From contig JAIQGF010000016.1 in the NCBI GenBank assembly GCA_020072845.1, forward strand, positions 1 to 64,000: DNA of 64,000 bases, read 5' to 3'. The DNA comes from Terriglobia bacterium. Lineage in GTDB: Bacteria > Acidobacteriota > Terriglobia > Terriglobales > Acidobacteriaceae. Below the pieces are notes generated by a model. It was not told where the DNA came from. It ran no database searches and was given only the letters and a program-made list of their open reading frames with translations. Shown piece after piece: positions 43,900 through 51,476 of the stretch (positions are counted from its first letter, which is position 1; each line of letters starts with the position of its first letter). A program made the translations under genes and the position numbers.

Positions 43900-45708
43900 T
43901 TAACTGCGCGCAGTCTCCACCGAGACGTCGCCCGTGTTGCTGGCTGCGGCCGCGGCCACGGTGTCTTCCACAACGGCGGCGCGGCGGAGATGCAGGTCGC
44001 CGCGTTCAAAGATGCGCTCCAGGGCCGCGACCACTTGCGGATCAAACTTGTTTTGCGCCAGCGACCTGATGATCTTCACCGCGTACTCGGGCGGGCGCGC
44101 CGCCTGGTAAGGGCGGTTGGTGGTCATGGCGTCGAAGGTATCGGCCACGGCGATGATGCGCGGCACCAGCGGCAGTTCGTCTCCCTTGAGGCCAAACGGA
44201 TAACCGCGCCCGTCGAGCGACTCGTGGTGCAGTTCGATGCCGGGGATCATTTCCTTCAACTGCTGCACCGGACGCAGGATGTTGGCGCCGCGCGTGGTGT
44301 GCGTCTTCATGACCTCGTACTCTTCCGGCGTCAACGCTCCGGGCTTCTTCAGGATGCGGTCCTCGATGCCGATCTTTCCCACGTCGTGCAGTTGCGCCGA
44401 GACGCGCACCACCTCGATCTGCTCTTCCGTCATTCCCATTTCCGTGGCGAGGATGGTGGAGTAGCGCGTGACGCGATCGGAATGGCCGCGCGTGTACGGG
44501 TCCTTTTCGTCAACCGCGCCGGCCAGCATCTGGATGGAGCCCATGAACAGCGCGCGGTTTTCTTCGGCGGCGCGCTTCAGGTCGGCCACGAAGCGCTCCA
44601 GGTCCTCAGTCATGTGGTTGAAGGTCTGGGCCAATTCGCCGAATTCGGTGCGGCTGGTGAGTCGCACGCGTTGCGAGAAGTCGCCGCGTGCGATCGCCCG
44701 GCTGGAATTGGTCAGGATGTCAAGCGGTCCGGTGATGCGGCGCGCCGCGAAGACGCCGACAATCACCGCCAGCACCACCGCGTAGATCGCATAGGTGATG
44801 CCTTGCGACTGCATGTCAATGACGTCGCTGTAAGCGTCGGACTGCGGCTTTTGCGCGATCACCGCCCACTCCAGCGACGGCACCGGGCTGAAGGTGCCGA
44901 GCATGGCCGTCTTCTGGCCGTTGGCCCCGAAGACGGTAAACTCCTTGGTCGCGACCACCGCCTTGCCGCCGGATTCGACGAAGTTCTTGACGATCTCAAA
45001 CTTCGTCATGTCCTGGCCGGTGGCATAGTTGGAGGTGGCGGCGGCGACCAGCCTTCCTTGCCGGTCCACGACGTAGGTCAGCAGGCCGCCGAATTTGGCG
45101 ACCTCCTGCAAGCGCGAGCGCAAGAAATTCAAATCGATGGCCGCGCCGAGCATCCCGATAAACCGCCCGCCCGCCGTAATCGGAGTGCTGAACAGCACCA
45201 CGATGCGGCGGTCCCGGCCGGTCTCAATGGTCAGCGCCTGCCCGGTATAGGCGCGGCCCTGGCTGCCGGCAATGAACGCCCGCTCCAACTCCTTGTGGAC
45301 GAAATCGTCGGGCGTGAGGCGTCCCGCGGAAATGCCCTTCGCATCGGCATTCAGCACGGTGGCGTAGCCGACGTCGGCAGAGGATGAAACGAACTTCTCC
45401 AGCAGAGCGCGCAACTCGGGCGCGCTGACATGCTCGCCGTGCAGGTCGCCGCCGCTGGCAATCACGATCGCCGACGCCAGGTTGCCGAGCATGGTTTCCA
45501 GGCTGCGCTGCCGGTGTTCGATGTCCTCACCCACCGACTGGGTGATCGTGTTCTGAAGATACATTTCGTTGGTCTTCAGGCGGACGCGATTGATGGCCAT
45601 CACCTTGTCGGCGTAGAAATACATGGGCACGACGCTGACCAGGATCAGCACACCCAGGATCAGGGATAAGATCGGCACGCGCTCCGGAATCGCCAGCTTC
45701 TTGAACAA
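43900..45708 (-). CDS. Membrane sensor with Cache-like, HAMP and HD-GYP domains
   Basis: The 602-aa protein has TM1 (PILSLILGVLILVSVVPMYFYA), a periplasmic double-Cache-like domain (about residues 40-300), TM2 (GITYAIYAVVLAVIVGVFAA), HAMP (ARRITGPLDILTNSS) and an HD-GYP domain. The HD-GYP domain has HDVGKIGIEDRIL, HTTRGANIL, LHHESLDGRGYP and DTFDAMTTNRPY. All metal-binding residues of the family are present, so it should hydrolyse cyclic di-GMP (or a related dinucleotide) in response to a periplasmic signal. No GGDEF domain is nearby. Confidence 0.92.
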   Translation of the reverse strand: MFKKLAIPERVPILSLILGVLILVSVVPMYFYADKVMAINRVRLKTNEMYLQNTITQSVGEDIEHRQRSLETMLGNLASAIVIASGGDLHGEHVSAPELRALLEKFVSSSADVGYATVLNADAKGISAGRLTPDDFVHKELERAFIAGSQGRAYTGQALTIETGRDRRIVVLFSTPITAGGRFIGMLGAAIDLNFLRSRLQEVAKFGGLLTYVVDRQGRLVAAATSNYATGQDMTKFEIVKNFVESGGKAVVATKEFTVFGANGQKTAMLGTFSPVPSLEWAVIAQKPQSDAYSDVIDMQSQGITYAIYAVVLAVIVGVFAARRITGPLDILTNSSRAIARGDFSQRVRLTSRTEFGELAQTFNHMTEDLERFVADLKRAAEENRALFMGSIQMLAGAVDEKDPYTRGHSDRVTRYSTILATEMGMTEEQIEVVRVSAQLHDVGKIGIEDRILKKPGALTPEEYEVMKTHTTRGANILRPVQQLKEMIPGIELHHESLDGRGYPFGLKGDELPLVPRIIAVADTFDAMTTNRPYQAARPPEYAVKIIRSLAQNKFDPQVVAALERIFERGDLHLRRAAVVEDTVAAAAASNTGDVSVETARS

Positions 45709-45822
45709 ACTACCGCCCCCGCAATGGCGCGATTGTATGATGAAAGCGGGGCCCGGCGAGGCAGAATTTACTGGGGAGAATTACTCTAGTACAGGGCCTC
45801 GCAGCACACCCGACAAGCCGCC

Positions 45823-46332
45823 ATGGCCAAGATTACGGCCCTCGTCCATACCCACAATGACGCCGAGCGCATCGGGCGCGCGCTGGAGTCGCTGCGCGCC
45901 TGCGACGAAGTGCTGGTGGTGGATCACGCCTCCACCGACGACACCGTCAAGCTCGCCCGCGATCACGGTGCGGTGGTCAAGGAAGGCGTGCTCGGGGTGA
46001 GCCCAGGGACCTACGCGATTGACGCGGGTCACGACTGGATCCTGTGCATGCTCCCCACCGAAGCCGTCAGCGAGGGGCTGGAGGCGTCGCTCTTCGAGTG
46101 GAAGCAGCGGCACGAAGAGAACTCCGAGCAGTCTGAAAAAGACACGCACGTGGCCGAAGCGCACTCCGTTGCCTTCCAGGTGCGCGAGGAAACCGGCAGC
46201 GGCTGGCGGGAGTTGGGCGCGCATACCCGGCTGGTGAACCGGAAAGGGACCAACTGGACCGGCCATTTGCCCCTGGACGATCCCAACGCGGAGATGCTTC
46301 CCGGACACTTGCTGCGATTTCACAAACCGTAG
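45823..46332 (+). CDS. Short GT2-like glycosyltransferase domain protein
   Basis: The 169-aa protein begins ITALVHTHNDAERIGRALESL and has DEVLVVDHASTDDTVKLARDHGA, the nucleotide-binding half of a family 2 glycosyltransferase (WaaE/KdtX type). It lacks a C-terminal acceptor domain of normal size. CMLPTEAVSEGLEASLFEW replaces the usual DxD/lead region ('ILCMLP' instead of 'L.LDADE'), so catalysis is doubtful. Confidence 0.7.
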   Translation: MAKITALVHTHNDAERIGRALESLRACDEVLVVDHASTDDTVKLARDHGAVVKEGVLGVSPGTYAIDAGHDWILCMLPTEAVSEGLEASLFEWKQRHEENSEQSEKDTHVAEAHSVAFQVREETGSGWRELGAHTRLVNRKGTNWTGHLPLDDPNAEMLPGHLLRFHKP

Positions 46333-46395
46333 CCGCATTCGACACTAGCCACTTTGCGCCGGCCGCTGCCATAATCAATCCATTCCTGCAAGCGA

Positions 46396-47313
46396 ATGGA
46401 CCCTCTGCCGGCAACCGCGGTTTTCCTGTTCGGGCTGGCGTTCGGAAGCTTTCTGAACGTCTGCATCCACCGCATTCCGCGCGGAATTTCCGTGGTCACG
46501 CCGCACTCCGCCTGCCCGCAGTGCCACCACGCCATCCGGCCCTACGACAACATCCCGGTGCTGAGCTGGCTCATCCTGCGGGGCCGGTGCCGGCACTGTG
46601 GCGCGCCGATATCGCCTCGCTACGCCGCCGTGGAATTGCTGACGGCGTTCCTGTTTCTCGCCTGCTACGCGCAATCTGGCCTGACCATCCTTACCCTGAA
46701 ATACTGCGTGTTCTCGTTTCTGATCGTCGGCCTCATCTTCATGGACGCGGAGTGGAAGCTGCTGCCCGACGCCTTCACCCTGCCCGGGCTGGCTGTGGGG
46801 CTGGCCTTCAGCCTGGCGGCCCCGTTGAACGACGTGGTCGCGCAGATCGTGCCGGGAATGTTGCGCGCCCGCGCCGGGCCGATTCCGTGGCGATGGCTGT
46901 CGTTGGGGGATGCGCTGTTTGGCGCCGCCCTCGGTGCTTCCTTTTTCTATGGCATCGCCATGCTGTACCTGCACGCGCGCGGCCGCGAAGGCATGGGCCT
47001 GGGCGATGTGAAGCTCATGGCCATGGTGGGTGCATTTCTCGGCGTCCGCATGACGGTGCTGACCATCTTCGGCGCCTCGCTGGTGGGCTCGCTGTTCGGG
47101 CTGGCAACGGTGTTGACGGTGTGGACGAAGCGCACGCGCCGGCGGATGGCGCGCCAGCACGAGCCGGCCAGCGTGGCGCGACGCCGCGCCTGGCGCTCGG
47201 CGCGCACCGTGTACAGCCATTACGAAATGCCGTTCGGCGTGTTCCTCGGCGCCATGGCGCTCGTCGCCCTGTTCTTCGGCCACCGCCTGCTCCGCTGGTA
47301 CTGGGGCGTGTAG
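46396..47313 (+). CDS. pilD: Prepilin peptidase (leader peptidase/N-methyltransferase)
   Basis: Processes and N-methylates type IV pilin or pseudopilin precursors. The 305-aa protein has TM1 with GSFLNVCIHRIPRG, the cytoplasmic four-Cys knuckle (CPQCHHAIRPYDNIPVLSW and RCRHCGAPIS) and the two catalytic Asp motifs, FMDAEWKLLPD and GMGLGDVKLMA, the latter containing the family's GxGD. A long basic insertion (TKRTRRRMARQHEPASVARRR) near the C-terminus is unusual. A weak extended -10 (TGC-CATAAT at 46367-46375) lies upstream. Confidence 0.93.
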   Translation: MDPLPATAVFLFGLAFGSFLNVCIHRIPRGISVVTPHSACPQCHHAIRPYDNIPVLSWLILRGRCRHCGAPISPRYAAVELLTAFLFLACYAQSGLTILTLKYCVFSFLIVGLIFMDAEWKLLPDAFTLPGLAVGLAFSLAAPLNDVVAQIVPGMLRARAGPIPWRWLSLGDALFGAALGASFFYGIAMLYLHARGREGMGLGDVKLMAMVGAFLGVRMTVLTIFGASLVGSLFGLATVLTVWTKRTRRRMARQHEPASVARRRAWRSARTVYSHYEMPFGVFLGAMALVALFFGHRLLRWYWGV

Positions 47314-47315
47314 CT

Positions 47316-47957
47316 GTGAAACTGCTCGCCAACCCGGTGATCCTGCGGATGGCGCTGCTGTTCGTCTTCGTCGCGTCGATGTTCATCCTCGGCGTATGGT
47401 TCATGCGCCGGATGCGTAAGAAAATGGCTGAAGACCTGAGCGTGCCCACGCCGCGCGCCGACAATGCTCCCGCGTTCGCGGTGGCCGCGTATCAGGGCGT
47501 TATCCAGCAGCTCAAGGAGAAGGAGCAGGAACTGCAGCGGCTGCACCGGGAGGCGCACGAGCGCGCTTCCCTGAGCGAGAATCTGTCGGCCGCCGTGCTC
47601 ACCAACCTCGATACCGGCGTGGTCGTCTTCAACCCCGCGGGGCTGGGACAATTCGCCAACCCCGCTGCCCGCGACATGCTCGGTTACGCCATGGTTTCCG
47701 GCATGCATCCGCGCGACCTGTTCCGCGGCGTGACCTCGCTGCGCAGCCGCGATCCGCAGGTCGCCCCAAGCGGCATTGCCGAGGCGCTGGAGCGTGCGCT
47801 GCGCGACGCCGCCGTCTTCCGGGGTCTGGAGGCCGATTACGCAACCCCAGCGGGAGACCAGCGCCGGCTCGCCATCACCATCGCGCCCGCCCTGGGCAGT
47901 GGCGGCGAATGTTACGGCGCCGTCTGCCTGATGACGTTAGTGGGGCAACCAGAGTGA
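47316..47957 (+). CDS. Membrane-anchored PAS domain protein (kinase-less sensor)
   Basis: The GTG at 47316 starts 2 bp after the prepilin peptidase stop. The 213-aa product has one TM (MALLFVFVASMFILGVWFM), a coiled segment (LKEKEQELQRLHREAHERASL) and a PAS domain (LSAAVLTNLDTGVVVFNPAGLGQFANPAARDMLG). The sequence ends after the PAS fold with no HisKA or HATPase domain, and none follows downstream. It may modulate another kinase or be the truncated remnant of one. A frame extending back to 46521 overlaps pilD and is rejected. Confidence 0.72.
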   Translation: MKLLANPVILRMALLFVFVASMFILGVWFMRRMRKKMAEDLSVPTPRADNAPAFAVAAYQGVIQQLKEKEQELQRLHREAHERASLSENLSAAVLTNLDTGVVVFNPAGLGQFANPAARDMLGYAMVSGMHPRDLFRGVTSLRSRDPQVAPSGIAEALERALRDAAVFRGLEADYATPAGDQRRLAITIAPALGSGGECYGAVCLMTLVGQPE

Positions 47958-48032
47958 TTGGACGTAGCCAATTGCGGCGTTTACCCTAGTGCTTCCGTGC
48001 GAATCCTTGCCAAGAATGCCATCGAGGGGAGC

Positions 48033-48038
48033 TACAAT
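48033..48038 (+). promoter_or_regulatory. -10 box (TACAAT) for the 48096 gene
   Basis: TACAAT lies 57 nt before the ATG. No -35 is seen at a normal distance. Confidence 0.4.
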
Positions 48039-48095
48039 ATTCTGGGAGCTCTGGAATCGCGGGGCAGCCCGCGGGTTCGGGAGAAGAAAACCTCT

Positions 48096-48632
48096 ATGAA
48101 ACGGACCTTGTCACTGTTGGCAGTGGCCTTCGTGGCCGCCTTCACCATCGTGAGCAGCGCCGGGGCGCAGGAGTCTCTCGGCGAACTGGCGCGGCAGCAG
48201 CGGCAGTCGAAGCGGCCCAGCTCGGCCAGGGTTATTACCAACGACGATATCGCCATGGCCGCCGCTCCAGCACCCGACGCTGCGGCAGAAGCCAAAGGCG
48301 AGAAGTCCGAGAAAGGCGAGGCGGCCGCGGCCCCCAGCGCCGAAGACAAGGCGAAGCTGGCGGCTTCCTTCAAGGCGAAAGCCGACGAGCAGAAGAAGAG
48401 CATCGCCCAGCTCGAACGCGAGCTCGACGTCGCCCAGCGCGAGTATCGCCTCAAGGTAGCGGTCTACTATGCCGACGTAGGCAATAACCTGCGCGACTCG
48501 AAGAAGTGGGCGGAAGATGACCGCAAGCAGCGCGCCGAGCTTGATGACAAGCAAAAAGCGGTCGCCGATGCCAAGCAGAAGCTGGCCGACATTCAGGAAC
48601 AGGCGCGCAAGGCGGGCGTCCGCGCCGAGTAG
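48096..48632 (+). CDS. Secreted Ala/Lys-rich coiled-coil protein
   Basis: The ATG at 48096 begins a clear signal peptide (MKRTLSLLAVAFVAAFTIVSSAGAQ, cleavage after AGAQ). The mature protein (about 153 residues) has a low-complexity Ala/Pro/Glu stretch and then a long helical region. Two heptad-rich coiled coils (ADEQKKSIAQLERELDVAQRE and RAELDDKQKAVADAKQKLADIQ, landmarks only) flank YRLKVAVYYADVGNNL. It resembles periplasmic coiled-coil proteins of unknown function. An intrinsic terminator follows. Confidence 0.75.
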   Translation: MKRTLSLLAVAFVAAFTIVSSAGAQESLGELARQQRQSKRPSSARVITNDDIAMAAAPAPDAAAEAKGEKSEKGEAAAAPSAEDKAKLAASFKAKADEQKKSIAQLERELDVAQREYRLKVAVYYADVGNNLRDSKKWAEDDRKQRAELDDKQKAVADAKQKLADIQEQARKAGVRAE

Positions 48633-48645
48633 CGGAAACCAGATC

Positions 48646-48680
48646 GCCCCCAGGAGAGTCGCCTGGGGGCTTCGTGTTTT
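48646..48680 (+). terminator. Rho-independent terminator
   Basis: GCCCCCAGG (48646-48654), loop AGAGTCG and CCTGGGGGC (48662-48670) form a perfect 9-bp stem followed by TTCGTGTTTT. Confidence 0.8.
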
Positions 48681-48715
48681 CGCGAGGCAGCGGCAACCAG
48701 GGGCCAAACTGCGTC

Positions 48716-48724
48716 TGCTATAAT
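48716..48724 (+). promoter_or_regulatory. Extended -10 (TGC-TATAAT) for tRNA-Leu and secG
   Basis: A perfect extended -10 lies 50 nt before the tRNA. Transcription would start near 48731 and probably continues through secG, whose start is 68 bp after the tRNA. Confidence 0.65.
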
Positions 48725-48773
48725 AATCACGCCTCATTCGATTCGGACCTGATGATTGGCCGCATTGGGCAGT

Positions 48774-48858
48774 GCGGAAGTGGTGGAACTGGCAGACACA
48801 CCATCTTGAGGGGGTGGCGCCGAAAGGCGTGGGGGTTCAAATCCCCCCTTCCGCACCA
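48774..48858 (+). tRNA. tRNA-Leu (anticodon GAG), CCA encoded
   Basis: The acceptor stem GCGGAAG pairs with CTTCCGC, discriminator A, and CCA is encoded. The D-arm is GGTGGAACTGGCAGACAC. The anticodon stem CCATC/GGTGG carries the 7-nt loop TTGAGGG, giving GAG. The long variable arm GCGCCGAAAGGCG is class II and the T-loop is GTTCAAATC. Total 85 nt. Confidence 0.96.
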
Positions 48859-48926
48859 ACTCGCAATCCCGAAACGCCAGAGGAAAGCGAAGAAAGGAAG
48901 CGGCTTCGCGCCGCATCAGCCCGGAA

Positions 48927-49274
48927 ATGTTTGTCGTTTACACGATCACCGTCGTCCACATCATCGTTTGCTTGTTTCTCATCATCGTGGTCCTGCTGCA
49001 GAGCGGGAAGAGCGCCGACATCGCCGCTGCCTTCGGCGGCATGGGCAGCCAGACCGCCTTCGGGCCGCGCGGCGCCGCCACCCTGCTGAGCAAGGCGACC
49101 ACTTTGGCGGCGGTGATCTTCATGTTGACCTCGATCACGCTCTCCATCTTCGCCTCGCGCCGGCCGAGCACTTCGGTGCTGCAGAACCTGAAGACGCAGC
49201 CCGCGCAGTCGGCGCCGCAAAAGCCGCCGACCACTACGCCAGCGCCCAGTCCGACAGCGCCGACGCAGAAATAG
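48927..49274 (+). CDS. secG: Protein translocase subunit SecG
   Basis: Small SecYEG subunit that assists SecA-driven export. The 115-aa protein has TM1 (VVHIIVCLFLIIVVLLQ), the hallmark cytoplasmic loop QSGKSADIAAAFGGMGSQTAFGPRG and TM2 (TTLAAVIFMLTSITLSIFA), then a Pro/Thr/Ala-rich tail. It follows the tRNA-Leu gene, a linkage common in bacteria. Confidence 0.95.
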   Translation: MFVVYTITVVHIIVCLFLIIVVLLQSGKSADIAAAFGGMGSQTAFGPRGAATLLSKATTLAAVIFMLTSITLSIFASRRPSTSVLQNLKTQPAQSAPQKPPTTTPAPSPTAPTQK

Positions 49275-49402
49275 CTATCAGCTCTCAGCTATCAGCCGTC
49301 AGCTAGAATCAAAGGCCTCCGGGTTTGGAGGCCTTTATTGCCGTTGGATTGCGATTGGGATGTACAAACTGAAAGCTGAGAGCTGACAGCTGAGAGCTAC
49401 TT
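49273..49402. repeat. GCTATCA/GCTGAGA heptad inverted block after secG
   Basis: GCTATCA/GCTCTCA heptads begin at the secG stop codon. A short GGCCTCC...GGAGGCC hairpin (49314-49333) with a T-rich tail lies in the centre. GCTGAAA/GCTGAGA/GCTGACA heptads then run to the next ATG. The central hairpin is a plausible terminator. Confidence 0.8.
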
Positions 49403-50035
49403 ATGATCCACAAAATTCTTCCCGTCGGGCCGCTGCAGTGCAACTGCTCCATCATCGGCGATGAGGGCACGCGCGAGGCCATGGTGATCGATCCCGGTGA
49501 CGAGATTGACGATATTCTGCAAATCGTCGAGCAGCACGGGCTCAAGGTAAAGCAGATCGTCATCACGCACGCGCACATTGACCACGTCGGCGGAGCAATG
49601 AAGTTGAAGCAACTCACCGGCGCGCCCATCCTGCTGAACCAAAGCGACCAGGCGCTGCTGAAGATGATGGATGTGCAGGCGGCGTGGGTCGGGATGAGGC
49701 CGCCAGGCAAGATCGCGATCGATCAGAGTGTCAAGGACGCCGACCGGCTGCGCGTGGGCAGCCTCGACGCTACCGTGATGCACACGCCGGGGCACACCGA
49801 GGGCAGCATCTGCCTGTACTTCCCTGCCGAACAGAAGCTGATTGCCGGGGACACGCTGTTCGCCGGCAGCATCGGGCGTACCGACCTGCCCGGCGGATCG
49901 TTCGACAAGATCATGGACTCGCTGAAGGGGCGCGTGCTGGCGCTGCCGGACGAAACCATCGTGGTTCCCGGGCATGGGCCGGAAACCACGATTGGGGAGG
50001 AGCGGGAGAGCAATCCCTTCCTCATCAATTTGTAA
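49403..50035 (+). CDS. MBL-fold metallo-hydrolase (glyoxalase II-like, YcbL type)
   Basis: The 210-aa protein has the metal motif THAHIDHVGG, the third His in HTPGHTEGS, the bridging Asp in LIAGDTLFAGSIGRTDLPGGS and the final His in VVPGHGPETT. The compact size and GSIGRTDLPGG match the YcbL-like group, not full-length GloB. The likely reaction is hydrolysis of a thioester or related substrate. The stop codon is part of the heptad block that follows. Confidence 0.9.
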   Translation: MIHKILPVGPLQCNCSIIGDEGTREAMVIDPGDEIDDILQIVEQHGLKVKQIVITHAHIDHVGGAMKLKQLTGAPILLNQSDQALLKMMDVQAAWVGMRPPGKIAIDQSVKDADRLRVGSLDATVMHTPGHTEGSICLYFPAEQKLIAGDTLFAGSIGRTDLPGGSFDKIMDSLKGRVLALPDETIVVPGHGPETTIGEERESNPFLINL

Positions 50036-50148
50036 TTTGTAATTGGTAATTTGTAATTTTCGGAACCCGAGTCATCCCGGCATGACCGGCAAAGTTGGCG
50101 GCGCGGATTACAAAATTGCAAATTACAAATTACCAATTACAAATTCCA
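50033..50148. repeat. TTGTAAT heptad inverted block supplying both convergent stops
   Basis: TTTGTAA/TTGGTAA heptads on the left and their inverse (AATTACA, ATTACCA) on the right flank a 50-bp centre. The left arm contains the TAA stop of the MBL gene and the right arm the stop, and the last seven codons, of the minus-strand aminotransferase. Confidence 0.85.
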
Positions 50149-51343
50149 GCAGCCGCTTCACTCCTTCCCTGAATTCTTCCTCACTCGCAATCAGGCTGAG
50201 CACGAGATATCCCTCGGCGGGAAAATCGTAAAAGTGTCCGGGATGGACCAGGACTGATTTCTGCTCCAGCAGTTCGATGACGAGATCTTCGTCGGAACGC
50301 GTGACCGGCACCCGCAGCACCGCATACCACCCAGCTTCGATCTGCAGGCGCGCGCAAGCCTTTTGCGCGGCGAGTTGACGATCCAATTCCGCCAGGTTGG
50401 CGCGAATCCTCGCCATGAGCTGCCGGTGGAAGTCGTGGCCTTGGGCGAACAGCACAGGCGCGGCAAGCTGGATGGGCGCGTTCATCGAGAGGTAGGTATC
50501 GGCAATGACCTCCAGCCGCGCCATGGCCTGGTGCGCCAGGTCTTCGGGGCCGCTGACTGCGATCCAGGCGAACTTCATCTGCGGCAGGCCTGCGATTTTC
50601 GACAGCCCGCTGAGCGTGAAGGTGAGGGCGGGTCTGGGAAGTTCCCCACCCGGGATCGGGCGATCGCGTGATCGGGTGATCGGGTGAACGAAACTCGGGT
50701 GCCCGACTTCCTCGTGGGCAAAGTCAAGAAATACTTCATCAACCACCAGCGCCAAGCCGCGCTGGGCACAGACCGCGTTCAACTGCTCCGCCTCGGCCGG
50801 CTTGACGTAAGAGCCCGTGGGGTTGTTGGGGTGAACCAGCAGGATGGCGCGGGTGCGCTCGCCCGCGGCGGTGGTGAGAGCGTGCACATCCAGGTGCCAG
50901 CCGTGGTCATAGAACAGCGGATACGGGCGAAGGCGAACGTCCTGGAGGTCGGCAAGAAATTCGAAGAGCGGATAGCTGGGCGCGGGCACCAGCACTTCAT
51001 CGCCGGGATCGCAGAGCAGCCGGAAGACAAAGGAATAACCCTCGCTGGTGCTGGTGGTAAGCACCAGCCGCTCGGGATCGATGTGGGCGCCGCGCTCGCG
51101 GTAGTACGCGCTCACCGCCTCGCGGGCCACGCGCATGCCCTTGGCGTCCGGACGATATTCCAGGGCGTTCGGGTTCGCGAGCGCGGCAAGAATCGCCTCC
51201 GCGTCGTAGCGCAGGCCGAGGTTGGTGGGATTGGAGGCGGTAAGGTCGAGCAGTTCCCTGCCCGACGCCCGATGCTTCTCCAGAGCCGTGCTGAAGCGGT
51301 TGGGCGCGAGCGGCCAATTGGTGCGGGAGGAAAACACTCTCAA
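50123..51343 (-). CDS. Fold-type I PLP-dependent aminotransferase
   Basis: The 406-aa protein has LTASNPTNLGL, STSEGYSFVFRLLCDPGDEVLVPAPSYP, the PLP Asn in HPNNPTGS, DEVFLDF, the Schiff-base Lys in LSGLSKIAGLP and the C-terminal region with HPGHFYDF. It is aspartate/tyrosine-aminotransferase-like, but the amino donor is unknown. Residues about 220-231 are encoded by GATCGGGT octads inserted before the catalytic Lys loop. The start (TTG at 51343, or a GTG at 51337) and the last residues (EFVIGNL) also lie in repeats. Confidence 0.88.
   Translation of the reverse strand: MRVFSSRTNWPLAPNRFSTALEKHRASGRELLDLTASNPTNLGLRYDAEAILAALANPNALEYRPDAKGMRVAREAVSAYYRERGAHIDPERLVLTTSTSEGYSFVFRLLCDPGDEVLVPAPSYPLFEFLADLQDVRLRPYPLFYDHGWHLDVHALTTAAGERTRAILLVHPNNPTGSYVKPAEAEQLNAVCAQRGLALVVDEVFLDFAHEEVGHPSFVHPITRSRDRPIPGGELPRPALTFTLSGLSKIAGLPQMKFAWIAVSGPEDLAHQAMARLEVIADTYLSMNAPIQLAAPVLFAQGHDFHRQLMARIRANLAELDRQLAAQKACARLQIEAGWYAVLRVPVTRSDEDLVIELLEQKSVLVHPGHFYDFPAEGYLVLSLIASEEEFREGVKRLLEFVIGNL
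50654..50690. repeat. GATCGGGT octads inside the aminotransferase gene
   Basis: Four units (GATCGGGC, GATCGCGT and GATCGGGT twice) in perfect 8-bp register are translated as part of a loop (ITRSRDRPIPG). Confidence 0.75.
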
Positions 51344-51476
51344 TTTGTAATTGGTAATTGGTAATTTGTAATTTGAAAAATTGCTGCTTGAGTCTTCAGT
51401 CTCAAGTCGTCAGTCTTCAGGCGCCCCCGGACGACTGGAGGCTGAAGACCGACGACTTGTGACTGACGACTCCCTG
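51341..51476. repeat. TTGTAAT heptads and GTCTTCA inverted block between aminotransferase and MFS genes
   Basis: TTGTAAT/TTGGTAA heptads (51344-51374) are followed by GTCTTCA/GTCGTCA heptads (about 51390-51419) and their inverse (51430-51470). The inverse arm is translated as the C-terminal residues of the MFS protein. Confidence 0.8.
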
